Source of the DNA: an uncultured Eubacteriales bacterium
GTDB taxonomy: Bacteria > Bacillota > Clostridia > Lachnospirales > Lachnospiraceae
Reading direction: 5' to 3'
NCBI GenBank assembly: GCA_902772745.1
Contig: CACYBV010000225.1
Span: 1-7,256, forward strand
Length of the DNA stretch: 7,256 nucleotides
Made by a program: the position numbers and the translations under genes. Shown in pieces: positions 1-6,593 of this stretch. Within the stretch, counting starts at the first letter, position 1. The number at the start of each line of letters is the position of its first letter. Below the pieces are notes generated by a model. That model was given only the letters and a program-made list of their open reading frames with translations, had not been told where the DNA came from and ran no database searches.

Positions 1-2408
1 AACTGCCGCATACCGCAGGGATCATCACGAATCTTGACGGCGTCAGGATCCGGCGTTCCCTTGTTTCCATCGAGTCGGAGCTTCGGAGGAGACAGGCTGT
101 CTTTGCGGAAGCCGGAAAAAAGCTCGGAATCAGCAGCATTGACATCTACAGGTACCAGAAGCTGTACCGGGAAGGACAGGTATCCGAGCCTCTTCCGCAC
201 CTGTTTATCATCTCGGACGAATTTGCGGAACTGAAGACAAACCAGCCGCAGTTCATGGCTCAGCTTGTGAGCGCGGCGCGCATCGGCCGGTCTCTTGGAA
301 TCCACCTGATCCTTGCGACACAGAAACCCTCAGGCGTTGTTGACGACCAGATCTGGTCCAACAGCAAATTCCGCGTCTGTCTCAGGGTTCAGGAGCGCGG
401 AGACAGTATGGACATGCTCAAACGCCCGGATGCCGCGGAACTTACAGACACCGGCCGGTTTTACCTGCAGGTCGGCTATAATGAACTCTTCGAAACGGGG
501 CAGTCGGCCTGGGCAGGCGCGGCGTATGTGCCTTCAGACCGGGTACAGACGGAACGTGATGACAGTGTGGTCGTCGTGGACCGCTGCGCCCGCCCGCTCC
601 GGGAAGTCCGGATGCGGAAAAAGGAAAGCAGCCCGGACGGCGGGAAAAAGCAGCTCGACGCCGTCACAGAGTACCTGCAGAGAACCGCCGATGAGGAGAA
701 TATCGTTACCCGTCCCCTGTGGCTTCCGGAAATTCCGCCGGTGATCCTGCTTCCGGAGCTTCGGAAAAAGTACAGAACAGCTTCCGAACGCTTTGTTCTG
801 AACCCGGTGATCGGTGAATATGACGACCCGCAGAACCAGGCACAGCACGTACTTCGTCTTCCCCTTTCGCAGGAAGGAAACACAGTGATTTACGGTGCTT
901 CAGGTGCAGGAAAGACCTCTTTCCTGAATGCTGTGACCGCCTCGCTGATCGAAGAGCATACGCCGGAGGAGGTCAGCATCTATATTCTGGATTTCGCTTC
1001 GGAAACCCTTCGCGCTTTTTCGGAAGCGCCGCATGTGGGCGAGGTGCTTCTTTCTTACGAGTCGGAAAAGATCCGGAACCTCTTTTCTATGCTGCAGAAT
1101 GAAACAAAACGGCGCAGAAAAATGTTTTCGGATTGCGGCGGCGACTACAGGTCCTTCATACAGGCGCGCGGGGAGACGCTTCCGTCCTTAGTCGTTTTGA
1201 TCAACAATTTCGCGGCTTTTTCGGAGAACTGCCCGGAGAGTGAGGACACGGTGTTTCTTCTGTCGCGCGAGGGCACGAAATACGGTATTTATTTTGTGGT
1301 AACCTCTCCCGGCCCCGGCGGTATACGCTTTCGGCTCCTCAGAAATTTTACCCAGATCTTTGTGCTGCAGATGAACGACGAATCGGATTACACGGCGCTT
1401 ATCGGCAGGACGGACGGTCTGTATCCTTCAAAATTCAGGGGACGCGGCCTGGTCAGGAAAAAAGAAATCTGTGAATTTCAGACCGCTTCGGTCACTGCGG
1501 ACGAAGTGCCTTATCACGCGGTCAGGGAACTTTCAAAAAGGGCGGCGGAACGGTTCCCCGGCGTCTGTGCAGCAAAAATCCCGATATTGCCGGATAAGGT
1601 CGACATTGATTTTCTGAAGCCGTATCTGAAGGCATCACGGCCGCTCCGGCTTCCTGTCGGCGTCGAGAAGGATACGCTTTCGGTGCACCTGTGGCCTTTT
1701 GACCGTCAGTATATCAGCCTGATCCTTTCCTCCGGTACGGAGTACCTCGGCTTTCTTCGGAAGCTTTCGGAGATGATCGGAAGATTTACCGGGATTCCGG
1801 GCATGATTCTGGACGGGGGAGGACCGGGGAACAGAATGATCCGGAGGGGTACCGGCGCATCGGGAGAAGTGGAAACAGATACGGCCGGAGATGCCGAAGA
1901 AACCTTTGGATCGCTGAAACTCTGTTTCAGGGCATCAGACTGCGAACAGGAGATAGACAAGCTGTTTTCAGAGCTTGTCAGCCGTCACAAACAGTACAGG
2001 GAAGCGGCGGAAACCGGAGAGATCCGCACAAAATATCCGGAATTCATAGTGATTATCCGTTCCGTGTCTTCACTGATTCAGATGCTCAGTCCGGAATGCG
2101 CCGGGAAACTCGCACTGATCCTCGAACGCGGAAGGATCGAATACGGCGTGCATGTAATTATTGCGGATCAGCAGAAGCTGATCGGAAGCCTGACCTATGA
2201 AAAGTGGTTCCAGACGAACGTTTCCTCCCTGGACGGGCTGTTTGTGGGGTCCGGAATCACGGAACAGTACCTGCTGAAACCGCGCGAATCAGTGCCTGCG
2301 TTACGGCACCGGATCCCGGCGGATTTCGGCTGGTCGCTTCGGGACGGAGATCCGGTGCTCGTAAAGCTCCCCGCGGATTCGGATGCGGAGGAAGATGATG
2401 AACCGTAA
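1..2408 (+). CDS. essC: Type VII secretion motor ATPase EssC (FtsK/SpoIIIE family), 5'-truncated
   Basis: Partial gene; the reading frame is open from the window edge (first full codon at base 3) and gives 801 residues up to TAA at 2406-2408. EssC is the inner-membrane motor that drives substrate export. Seen here are the end of ATPase domain D1, then D2 and D3. D1 has a Walker B (LFIISDEF, acidic pair D72/E73, bases 216-221) followed by the hallmark EssC blocks AARIGRSLGIH, LILATQKPSGVVDDQIWSNS (residues 102-121) and GQSAWAG (166-172). Its Walker A, the FHA domains and the membrane helices lie upstream of the window. D2 has an intact Walker A, GASGAGKT (298-305), but its Walker B position reads LINNF with N401 where Asp is usual. 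D3 (about 555-795) has lost both motifs: SSGTEYLGF replaces the P-loop and IIRSV (R686) replaces Walker B. The identity is secure from the D1 blocks. The first in-frame ATG, at 255, is internal and not the start. Confidence 0.96.
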   Translation, partial: LPHTAGIITNLDGVRIRRSLVSIESELRRRQAVFAEAGKKLGISSIDIYRYQKLYREGQVSEPLPHLFIISDEFAELKTNQPQFMAQLVSAARIGRSLGIHLILATQKPSGVVDDQIWSNSKFRVCLRVQERGDSMDMLKRPDAAELTDTGRFYLQVGYNELFETGQSAWAGAAYVPSDRVQTERDDSVVVVDRCARPLREVRMRKKESSPDGGKKQLDAVTEYLQRTADEENIVTRPLWLPEIPPVILLPELRKKYRTASERFVLNPVIGEYDDPQNQAQHVLRLPLSQEGNTVIYGASGAGKTSFLNAVTASLIEEHTPEEVSIYILDFASETLRAFSEAPHVGEVLLSYESEKIRNLFSMLQNETKRRRKMFSDCGGDYRSFIQARGETLPSLVVLINNFAAFSENCPESEDTVFLLSREGTKYGIYFVVTSPGPGGIRFRLLRNFTQIFVLQMNDESDYTALIGRTDGLYPSKFRGRGLVRKKEICEFQTASVTADEVPYHAVRELSKRAAERFPGVCAAKIPILPDKVDIDFLKPYLKASRPLRLPVGVEKDTLSVHLWPFDRQYISLILSSGTEYLGFLRKLSEMIGRFTGIPGMILDGGGPGNRMIRRGTGASGEVETDTAGDAEETFGSLKLCFRASDCEQEIDKLFSELVSRHKQYREAAETGEIRTKYPEFIVIIRSVSSLIQMLSPECAGKLALILERGRIEYGVHVIIADQQKLIGSLTYEKWFQTNVSSLDGLFVGSGITEQYLLKPRESVPALRHRIPADFGWSLRDGDPVLVKLPADSDAEEDDEP
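2387..2391 (+). promoter_or_regulatory. Ribosome binding site of yukD, inside the end of essC
   Basis: GGAGG lies 6 bases before the ATG at 2398 and 3 bases before the ATG at 2395. It lies after the in-frame ATG at 2383, so it rules out that upstream start and favours 2398. Being within essC, it suggests translational coupling of the two genes. Confidence 0.7.
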
Positions 2409-2652
2409 AATACTGGTGGAAGTTTACCTGCCGCAGGCCGGCATAAGCTTCGATGTATTCATTCCGACGGATTCCCGGATGAGCGAGGTGACGGCGCTTG
2501 TTTCGGAAGCGCTTTCCGCCCTGTCCGGCGGGAGGTTCCGGGGAGATTCGGACACGGTCCTGTGTGACCGTGACACCGGGATGATCTATAACATGAACAT
2601 GGAAATAGCAGAGCTTCCGATTGAGAACGGATCGAGGCTGATGCTGATCTGA
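2398..2652 (+). CDS. yukD: YukD-like ubiquitin-fold T7SS accessory protein
   Basis: An 84-residue protein beginning MNRKILVEVYLP. YukD (EsaB in S. aureus) is a small cytoplasmic ubiquitin-like protein encoded in T7SSb loci; in S. aureus it is needed for secretion, but its exact role is unresolved. The pattern fits the fold: a first beta strand (KILVEVYLP), a second strand with a designed-looking turn (SFDVFIPTD), a helix with conserved-type spacing (SEVTALVSEALSAL), and a C-terminal strand ending GSRLMLI, much like the family's usual ending. Length is close to the family's roughly 80 residues. ATGs at 2383, 2395 and 2398 are in frame; 2398 has the best-spaced GGAGG. The gene overlaps the end of essC by 11 bases. 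The assignment rests on size, fold pattern and position next to essC. Confidence 0.85.
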   Translation: MNRKILVEVYLPQAGISFDVFIPTDSRMSEVTALVSEALSALSGGRFRGDSDTVLCDRDTGMIYNMNMEIAELPIENGSRLMLI

Positions 2653-2717
2653 TGGTTTTGGGGTGACACCCGGCATGAATAAGCGGGTTCTGATCCTGCA
2701 GATCAAAAATACGAAAA

Positions 2718-2724
2718 AGAGGAG
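2718..2724 (+). promoter_or_regulatory. Ribosome binding site of the first WXG100 gene
   Basis: AGAGGAG ends 7 bases before the ATG at 2732. It decides the start, because the frame is also open upstream to an ATG at 2663 that would add a basic, non-family N-terminal extension of 23 residues. Confidence 0.8.
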
Positions 2725-2731
2725 AAACAAT

Positions 2732-3037
2732 ATGGGGAAAACAATTCATGTAGCGTCTTTCAGCGAGATGGTCAATGTTTCCGCAAAGCTCCGGGGACTT
2801 TCCGAGCGCTACGACAGCATCTCTAAACAGCTGATGAATGAGGCTGCAGCCATGGGAGCGGCTTGGGAAGGCGCGGACAATGAGGCATTTGTCCGGCAGA
2901 TCACCGGCTTTACGGATGACCTGAAACGGATGTCGGACAAACTGATGACGGTTTCCGGTGCGCTTCAGAAGCAGCATGACAATTATGTAAACCGCCAGAA
3001 TGACAATATTTCGCTTGCAGCGAGACTGACAAACTGA
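2732..3037 (+). CDS. WXG100 family protein (EsxA/YukE-like), copy 1
   Basis: A 101-residue protein with the WXG100 plan: helix 1 (about 8-41), a W45-E46-G47 turn (AAWEGADNEAF), then helix 2 (about 49-90). WXG100 proteins form four-helix dimers and are exported by the T7SS as substrates or as partners of larger effectors. The tail position that usually reads YxxxD/E here reads Y85-V-N-R-Q89, with Gln in place of the acid. It is followed 11 bases later by a second WXG100 gene, which does have YxxxE, so the two may form a heterodimer in which only the partner supplies the export motif. The start at 2732 is set by the ribosome binding site and by the fact that the protein then has the family's usual length. 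Confidence 0.93.
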   Translation: MGKTIHVASFSEMVNVSAKLRGLSERYDSISKQLMNEAAAMGAAWEGADNEAFVRQITGFTDDLKRMSDKLMTVSGALQKQHDNYVNRQNDNISLAARLTN

Positions 3038-3048
3038 GGAGGCAGGAA

Positions 3049-3357
3049 ATGGCAGGAAACAATATTCGGATCAGTACCGACCGGGTACTGGAAATCGCGG
3101 CATCGATCGAGCGGCTGAACGGACAGCTCGAGGAAACGCTGATGGAGAGCAAGGCCGCTGTCGACGGGCTTTCAAATATCTGGCAGGGCGAAGCAGCTCA
3201 GGATACCATCTCAGCCTATGACGGCTTCGCGGCGCGGTATTTTGAGAATTACAAAGAAATTATCCTTTCGTATGTGACCTTCCTTCGGCAGAATGTCGCG
3301 GGCGATTATGTACAGACCGAGACGGCGAATGTCAGCCTGGCTGAAGCCTTCCGGTAA
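3049..3357 (+). CDS. WXG100 family protein (EsxA/YukE-like), copy 2
   Basis: A 102-residue protein with helix 1 (about 9-41), the turn N43-I-W45-Q-G47, then helix 2 (about 48-85). The tail has the classical export motif Y87-V-Q-T-E91 (bases 3307-3321), 42 residues after the Trp. GAGGAGG at 3036-3042 overlaps the stop of the preceding WXG100 gene and lies 6 bases before the ATG, so the two are likely translationally coupled and made in equal amounts. A helical-hairpin protein secreted by the T7SS, as a substrate or as a chaperone-like partner, is the expected role. Family assignment is firm; its specific partner is inferred. Confidence 0.94.
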   Translation: MAGNNIRISTDRVLEIAASIERLNGQLEETLMESKAAVDGLSNIWQGEAAQDTISAYDGFAARYFENYKEIILSYVTFLRQNVAGDYVQTETANVSLAEAFR

Positions 3358-3434
3358 GCGAAGATCCGGACAGAAGCTCTCCGTGAGGCGCAGCGGCGGT
3401 GCCTGGGAGGCAGTGGGCGCAGAGGGAAAGTCAC

Positions 3435-3439
3435 GGAGG
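3435..3439 (+). promoter_or_regulatory. GGAGG abutting the lipoprotein start (ambiguous start signal)
   Basis: GGAGG directly touches the ATG at 3440, with no spacer, which is too close for normal use of that codon. It is well spaced (6 bases) for an in-frame TTG at 3446. A second good site, AAGGAG at 3502-3507, lies 7 bases before an in-frame ATG at 3515, but that start would remove the whole signal peptide. The start of this gene is therefore not settled by the sequence. Confidence 0.45.
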
Positions 3440-4129
3440 ATGCGGTTGTTTTTTATGGTCTTTCTGTGGGTTCTTCTGATTGGCGTGTGCGGATGCGCGG
3501 AAAGGAGCCGGGCTATGAAAAAAACGGAGCGGATGATGGCTTATATCAGGAATAAATATCCGGATGATTCATTTTCTTTCCTTCGGATTTCCGGCGGACA
3601 TCCCGGATCCTCTGATACAAAGATCCAGGTAAAATCGGGAAAATACCCGGGAGGCACTGTCCGGGTTATCCTGGTGGAGGCAGACGGAAAAGAATATTTC
3701 TACGACACCTATCTCGGGGTTAAATTCGAAGAAGAAACCAGAAACAGGCTGCGGGAAATCCTGACTGCGTCTTACGGGGAGGACATCTGTCTGTTTTATG
3801 TGCCGGATGATCTTGCCTGTACCGAAAACGGTTCTGATCGGACAGCTTTCGAAGAATACGCGGCCTCATGGAGTTCTCATATCAGTTTTACCGCGGCGGT
3901 TCGGCTGCCTCCGGACTTTTCAAGGGAAAAAGAGACGGAAGCGCTGAAAGAGATGTTTTCCGGAATGGCCCTGAAAGGAAGAATCTGCTATTTTGCTCCC
4001 GAAACGATAATCCGGGAGAAGGGAGAGAAGGAGATGCTTCGTATGATACAGGAGGAAGAATATTCAGCCGCGGTTGATTTTCTTAAGAAAAGCCCGGATG
4101 AGCTGCAGAAAACAGAGTGGAGAGAATAA
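3440..4129 (+). CDS. Predicted lipoprotein, candidate immunity protein for the downstream hydrolase
   Basis: A 229-residue protein that I do not recognise as a known family. It opens MRLFFMVFLWVLLIGVCGC, a hydrophobic signal segment ending in a lipobox-like V16-C17-G18-C19. Signal peptidase II cleavage before C19 would leave a membrane-anchored protein facing outward. The remainder is soluble-looking and mixed alpha/beta, with a basic/charged helix after the anchor (SRAMKKTERMMAYIRNKYP), alternating strands (TVRVILVEADGKEYFYDTYL) and an acidic-rich helical C-terminus. It ends 2 bases before the hydrolase gene. An extracytoplasmic lipoprotein paired with a T7SS lipase is the layout of the S. 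aureus immunity protein TilA, so an immunity role is inferred from context only. The start is uncertain: ATG 3440, TTG 3446 and ATG 3515 are possible, and the frame is open back into the preceding gene. I chose 3440 because it gives a complete lipoprotein signal. Confidence 0.75.
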   Translation: MRLFFMVFLWVLLIGVCGCAERSRAMKKTERMMAYIRNKYPDDSFSFLRISGGHPGSSDTKIQVKSGKYPGGTVRVILVEADGKEYFYDTYLGVKFEEETRNRLREILTASYGEDICLFYVPDDLACTENGSDRTAFEEYAASWSSHISFTAAVRLPPDFSREKETEALKEMFSGMALKGRICYFAPETIIREKGEKEMLRMIQEEEYSAAVDFLKKSPDELQKTEWRE

Positions 4130-4131
4130 GC

Positions 4132-5859
4132 ATGGATACGGAATTACAGGAAGAAATGGATCTGTGTGCCGTGCTGAATCTCGTGCCATATCTGGACCAC
4201 GATTTCCTCAGGGACGGTCAGGAAATGACCCTGTGGGAAATCGTGGATGAATACAGCAGGACCGGTCCGGGCGAAGAGAGCCCGCTTCTGCATCAGCAGG
4301 CCTACACAGTACTGGAATCATACGTACGAACTCATGAAGAACGCGCAAAGCAGATCGTGCTGATTGATGAAAGCCATATCGAACGCCCCTGGATCAGTTC
4401 CTTCCCTGTCGGGAATAATGACCCGACGGACGACCTGACACAGGCATGTACCTTTCGCGACGGAGACGGCAATTTCTATGTGGCATACCGCGGAACCGGC
4501 GCCGGAAAATGGGAAGACAACGGAGACGGCATGACCGAGTCTTCCACACTGATGCAGGAGGCATCAAAGCAGTATTTTGATGAGATGTCGGAGAAGTATT
4601 TTGCAGAGGCATACCGCATGGGAAAGGAAGTTACCGTGACCGGACATTCCAAAGGCGGGAACGAGGCCCAGTTTGTCTATATGACATCGGATTATGAGTA
4701 CCTGATCACGAGATGCTGCAATTTCGACGGACAGGGCTTTTCCCGAAGAGCAGCTGATGGCTTTCGAAAACGGTACGGTGAAGGTTACGAAGACAAAATC
4801 AGCGGCATGTATACGATCTGCGGGAAAAATGACTTTGTCCATGATCTTGGAATCGGAATCGTTCCGGAAGAAAATACTTATTTTGTTGAGAATTCCGGCA
4901 GCGGCCCGGCGAGCATGCATATGCTCGAGCACATGATCGGCGATGAAGACGGCAATTATGCACCGCTCAGGTTCAGCGACGAAAATGACGGAAAAGGCAC
5001 TCAGGGAACGGTCGGAGCTTTTGCGAAAAAACTGTCGGAAATGATGATGCAGCTTGAGGAAGAAGACCTGCACGGAGCTGCGCTTGCCCTCATGGCAATT
5101 ACAGACCGGGCAATGAACGGCGGCGAAAAACCGGAGACAATCGGGGATGCGGAGGCGGATTGGACGGACTATATCGACCTCGTGGCACACGGTGTCCCGG
5201 AATTACTTGCCGCACTGTTTCTGACGAAGGAAGGACATGGCCTGATCGGGGATCTTGCCAGGGCCGGGGCAGAAAAATGGGGAGATTTCGGAGCTGCGGG
5301 AATCTACAGCGGAGTGTTACTCCTGTCGGCGGCCTGTCTGCCGCAGCTGACGACGACTCTGACCGATGTTGTGGTTACCGCCAAAATCGCGGATCTTCTG
5401 ATCGACAGCGCAGATGCTATGGAAGACGTTTCCAGCCGGGCAGCCGGTTTCCTTTCCTCCGAGGCAGAAGTGCTTTTTGCGAATACGGACCGGTATAACG
5501 GGAAAACGACAGAGCCCCGGAATCCAGACAGCGGAGATACCGTGTTTTCCGATGCAATGACGGACTTTCAGCATGCAGAAGCCGCATCACAGATGCTTTC
5601 CGCAAAAATCCATGCGGATACGGATCTGATGCAGAATTATGCCGGTCAGCTTCGTGACCTGAACCGCAGGCTTTTGGAACTTTACAGCCGGCTGAGCGGG
5701 TTTTCCCGGGACATCGGTATATGGAAACTGCGCGAACTTTTGATTTTCGGCCCCGGGATCGGCCGGAGCAGTGCGCTGGAACGCTGCAGCGTATATCTGG
5801 AGAGCACTGCACAGGATCTGATTTTCTGTGAAAACGTGATTTCCGGAAGAACAGGGTAG
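4132..5859 (+). CDS. DUF2974/Mbeg1-like alpha/beta hydrolase (lipase-like) with C-terminal helical domain, candidate T7SS effector
   Basis: A 575-residue protein. Residues about 15-270 form a lipase-like alpha/beta hydrolase: an oxyanion-type motif AYRGTG (118-123), the nucleophile elbow G171-H-S173-K-G-G-N177, and the family-like CNFDGQGF block (196-203). The likely triad is S173, D234 (in KNDFVHD) and H263 (in MHMLEHM); the Asp and His are my proposals. Residues about 300-380 are helical. About 386-425 is a hydrophobic stretch (GVLLLSAACLP and neighbours) that could be membrane-active. The last hundred residues are charged helices resembling an LXG/WXG-type targeting domain. No N-terminal signal peptide is seen, consistent with T7SS export. 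An enzyme-first, helical-last order matches the T7SS phospholipase toxin TslA. GGAGAG at 4119-4124 lies 7 bases before ATG 4132, which I prefer over the in-frame GTG at 4117. The hydrolase fold is well supported; the substrate (phospholipid) and toxin role are inferred. Confidence 0.85.
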   Translation: MDTELQEEMDLCAVLNLVPYLDHDFLRDGQEMTLWEIVDEYSRTGPGEESPLLHQQAYTVLESYVRTHEERAKQIVLIDESHIERPWISSFPVGNNDPTDDLTQACTFRDGDGNFYVAYRGTGAGKWEDNGDGMTESSTLMQEASKQYFDEMSEKYFAEAYRMGKEVTVTGHSKGGNEAQFVYMTSDYEYLITRCCNFDGQGFSRRAADGFRKRYGEGYEDKISGMYTICGKNDFVHDLGIGIVPEENTYFVENSGSGPASMHMLEHMIGDEDGNYAPLRFSDENDGKGTQGTVGAFAKKLSEMMMQLEEEDLHGAALALMAITDRAMNGGEKPETIGDAEADWTDYIDLVAHGVPELLAALFLTKEGHGLIGDLARAGAEKWGDFGAAGIYSGVLLLSAACLPQLTTTLTDVVVTAKIADLLIDSADAMEDVSSRAAGFLSSEAEVLFANTDRYNGKTTEPRNPDSGDTVFSDAMTDFQHAEAASQMLSAKIHADTDLMQNYAGQLRDLNRRLLELYSRLSGFSRDIGIWKLRELLIFGPGIGRSSALERCSVYLESTAQDLIFCENVISGRTG

Positions 5860-5902
5860 TTTCCCGCAGAGTTTAAACAGCTGAGGAAAGGCAGGTACTG
5901 TC

Positions 5903-6226
5903 ATGGATTATTTCGGAGCGGTAAATGAACTGCAGTCAATAAAGGCAGAACTTCAGGCGGTGATTGCGGCGCTTGACTGTGCGGCATCGGGAATCCTGAC
6001 GGATTTTTCGGGAATAAGTTCGGAAAAATGTGTGTCGGCAATTGAAACGGTGCTCGCAGATCTCCGCCTTTTTCAGCGCTCCCTGAATGAAATCGGTGAA
6101 GGCGCGGTATGGTGCTGGTTTGAGGAGAGAAGAAGAGCAGCGGAAGCAGCGCGGATCCGGGCGGAGCAGGAAGAGGCTTTTACACAGTCACGCAGTCTGC
6201 CGTTTCTGAGCAGCCTGGGAGAATAA
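5903..6226 (+). CDS. Small helical hairpin protein without WXG motif (possible Lap/TlaA-like partner)
   Basis: A 107-residue protein that I cannot place in a named family. It looks like a helical hairpin of WXG100 size: helix 1 (about 2-29), a break at ILTDFSGISSEK (31-42) where WXG would sit, helix 2 (about 43-66), then a charged, Arg/Glu/Ala-rich helix (FEERRRAAEAARIRAEQEEAF, about 73-93). There is no W-x-G and no tyrosine tail motif. It begins 43 bases after the hydrolase gene, with a modest purine-rich site upstream (within 5883-5895). Its place directly after a hydrolase with a C-terminal helical domain suggests a targeting partner that stacks on that domain, as small helical proteins do for T7SS LXG toxins and for TslA. 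That role is inference. Confidence 0.8.
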   Translation: MDYFGAVNELQSIKAELQAVIAALDCAASGILTDFSGISSEKCVSAIETVLADLRLFQRSLNEIGEGAVWCWFEERRRAAEAARIRAEQEEAFTQSRSLPFLSSLGE

Positions 6227-6241
6227 ACGGAGGATACCGTC

Positions 6242-6547
6242 ATGAAAGACGATCTTCTAATTGATGCTGCGGCTGTCCGGGCAACGGCGCAGAGAATCGA
6301 CGGATATAATGAAACCATGCATGAGCGCTTTTGGGAGGTTCATAAAAAAGTGACCGGTCTCAGGATTTTCTGGAGCGGAGAAGCGTCTGACTGCCTGAGC
6401 CGAAAGTATTATCGAGCGAAAGAAAGCTGCTTTATGAGACAATACCTTGAAATGCGAAAATATACAGAATTCATGCGTGAACTGGTCAGTGAAGGATACG
6501 AGACCACAGAAACCGAAAACAGGGAAATCGGACAGCAGCTTTTATGA
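6242..6547 (+). CDS. WXG100 family protein, copy 3
   Basis: A 101-residue protein with helix 1 (about 7-41), turn F43-W44-S-G46, helix 2 (about 47-83) and the classical tail motif Y86-E-T-T-E90 (bases 6497-6511), 42 residues after the Trp. GGAGG at 6229-6233 lies 8 bases before the ATG, and the gap to the preceding gene is 15 bases, so co-translation with its neighbour is likely. It is unusually rich in aromatic, Met and basic residues in helix 2 (KYYRAKESCFMRQY). It is a T7SS substrate or partner; pairing with copy 4 or with the hairpin protein just upstream is suggested by position only. Confidence 0.92.
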   Translation: MKDDLLIDAAAVRATAQRIDGYNETMHERFWEVHKKVTGLRIFWSGEASDCLSRKYYRAKESCFMRQYLEMRKYTEFMRELVSEGYETTETENREIGQQLL

Positions 6548-6593
6548 GCGGTTCAGACCGGCGAAAAAGCCGCTGCCGCAAAGCGGAGGGAAA

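Noticed and set aside
34..234. Short + strand frame at the start of the window
   Set aside because: It overlaps the essC frame, which carries the conserved EssC Walker B and flanking blocks in the same bases; its own translation shows no domain.
2691..2705. Small inverted repeat TGATC-CTGCA-GATCA before the first WXG100 gene
   Set aside because: The stem is only 5 bases and is followed by A-rich sequence rather than a T run, so it is not a terminator on the + strand. It could occur by chance.
2653..2731. Possible promoter in the gap between yukD and the first WXG100 gene
   Set aside because: No pair of -35 and -10 like boxes with proper spacing is convincing in this 79-base gap, so only the ribosome binding site is supported.
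2663..2731. N-terminal extension of the first WXG100 protein from the ATG at 2663
   Set aside because: The extension is basic and unlike the family, and a strong AGAGGAG sits just before the ATG at 2732, which gives the usual length.
4564..5190. Long open frame on the minus strand (about 208 codons) opposite the hydrolase gene
   Set aside because: It lies entirely antisense to a well-supported gene, has no recognisable domain or ribosome binding site, and its composition fits a shadow of the coding strand. The same holds for the other minus-strand frames, including 2257-2730, 2459-2977, 5417-5812 and 6742-7230.
6447..6593. N-terminal extension of WXG100 copy 4 from the ATG at 6447
   Set aside because: It overlaps copy 3 by about 100 bases and is Lys/Pro/Ser-rich with no family character. 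GGAGGG before ATG 6594 supports the shorter form.
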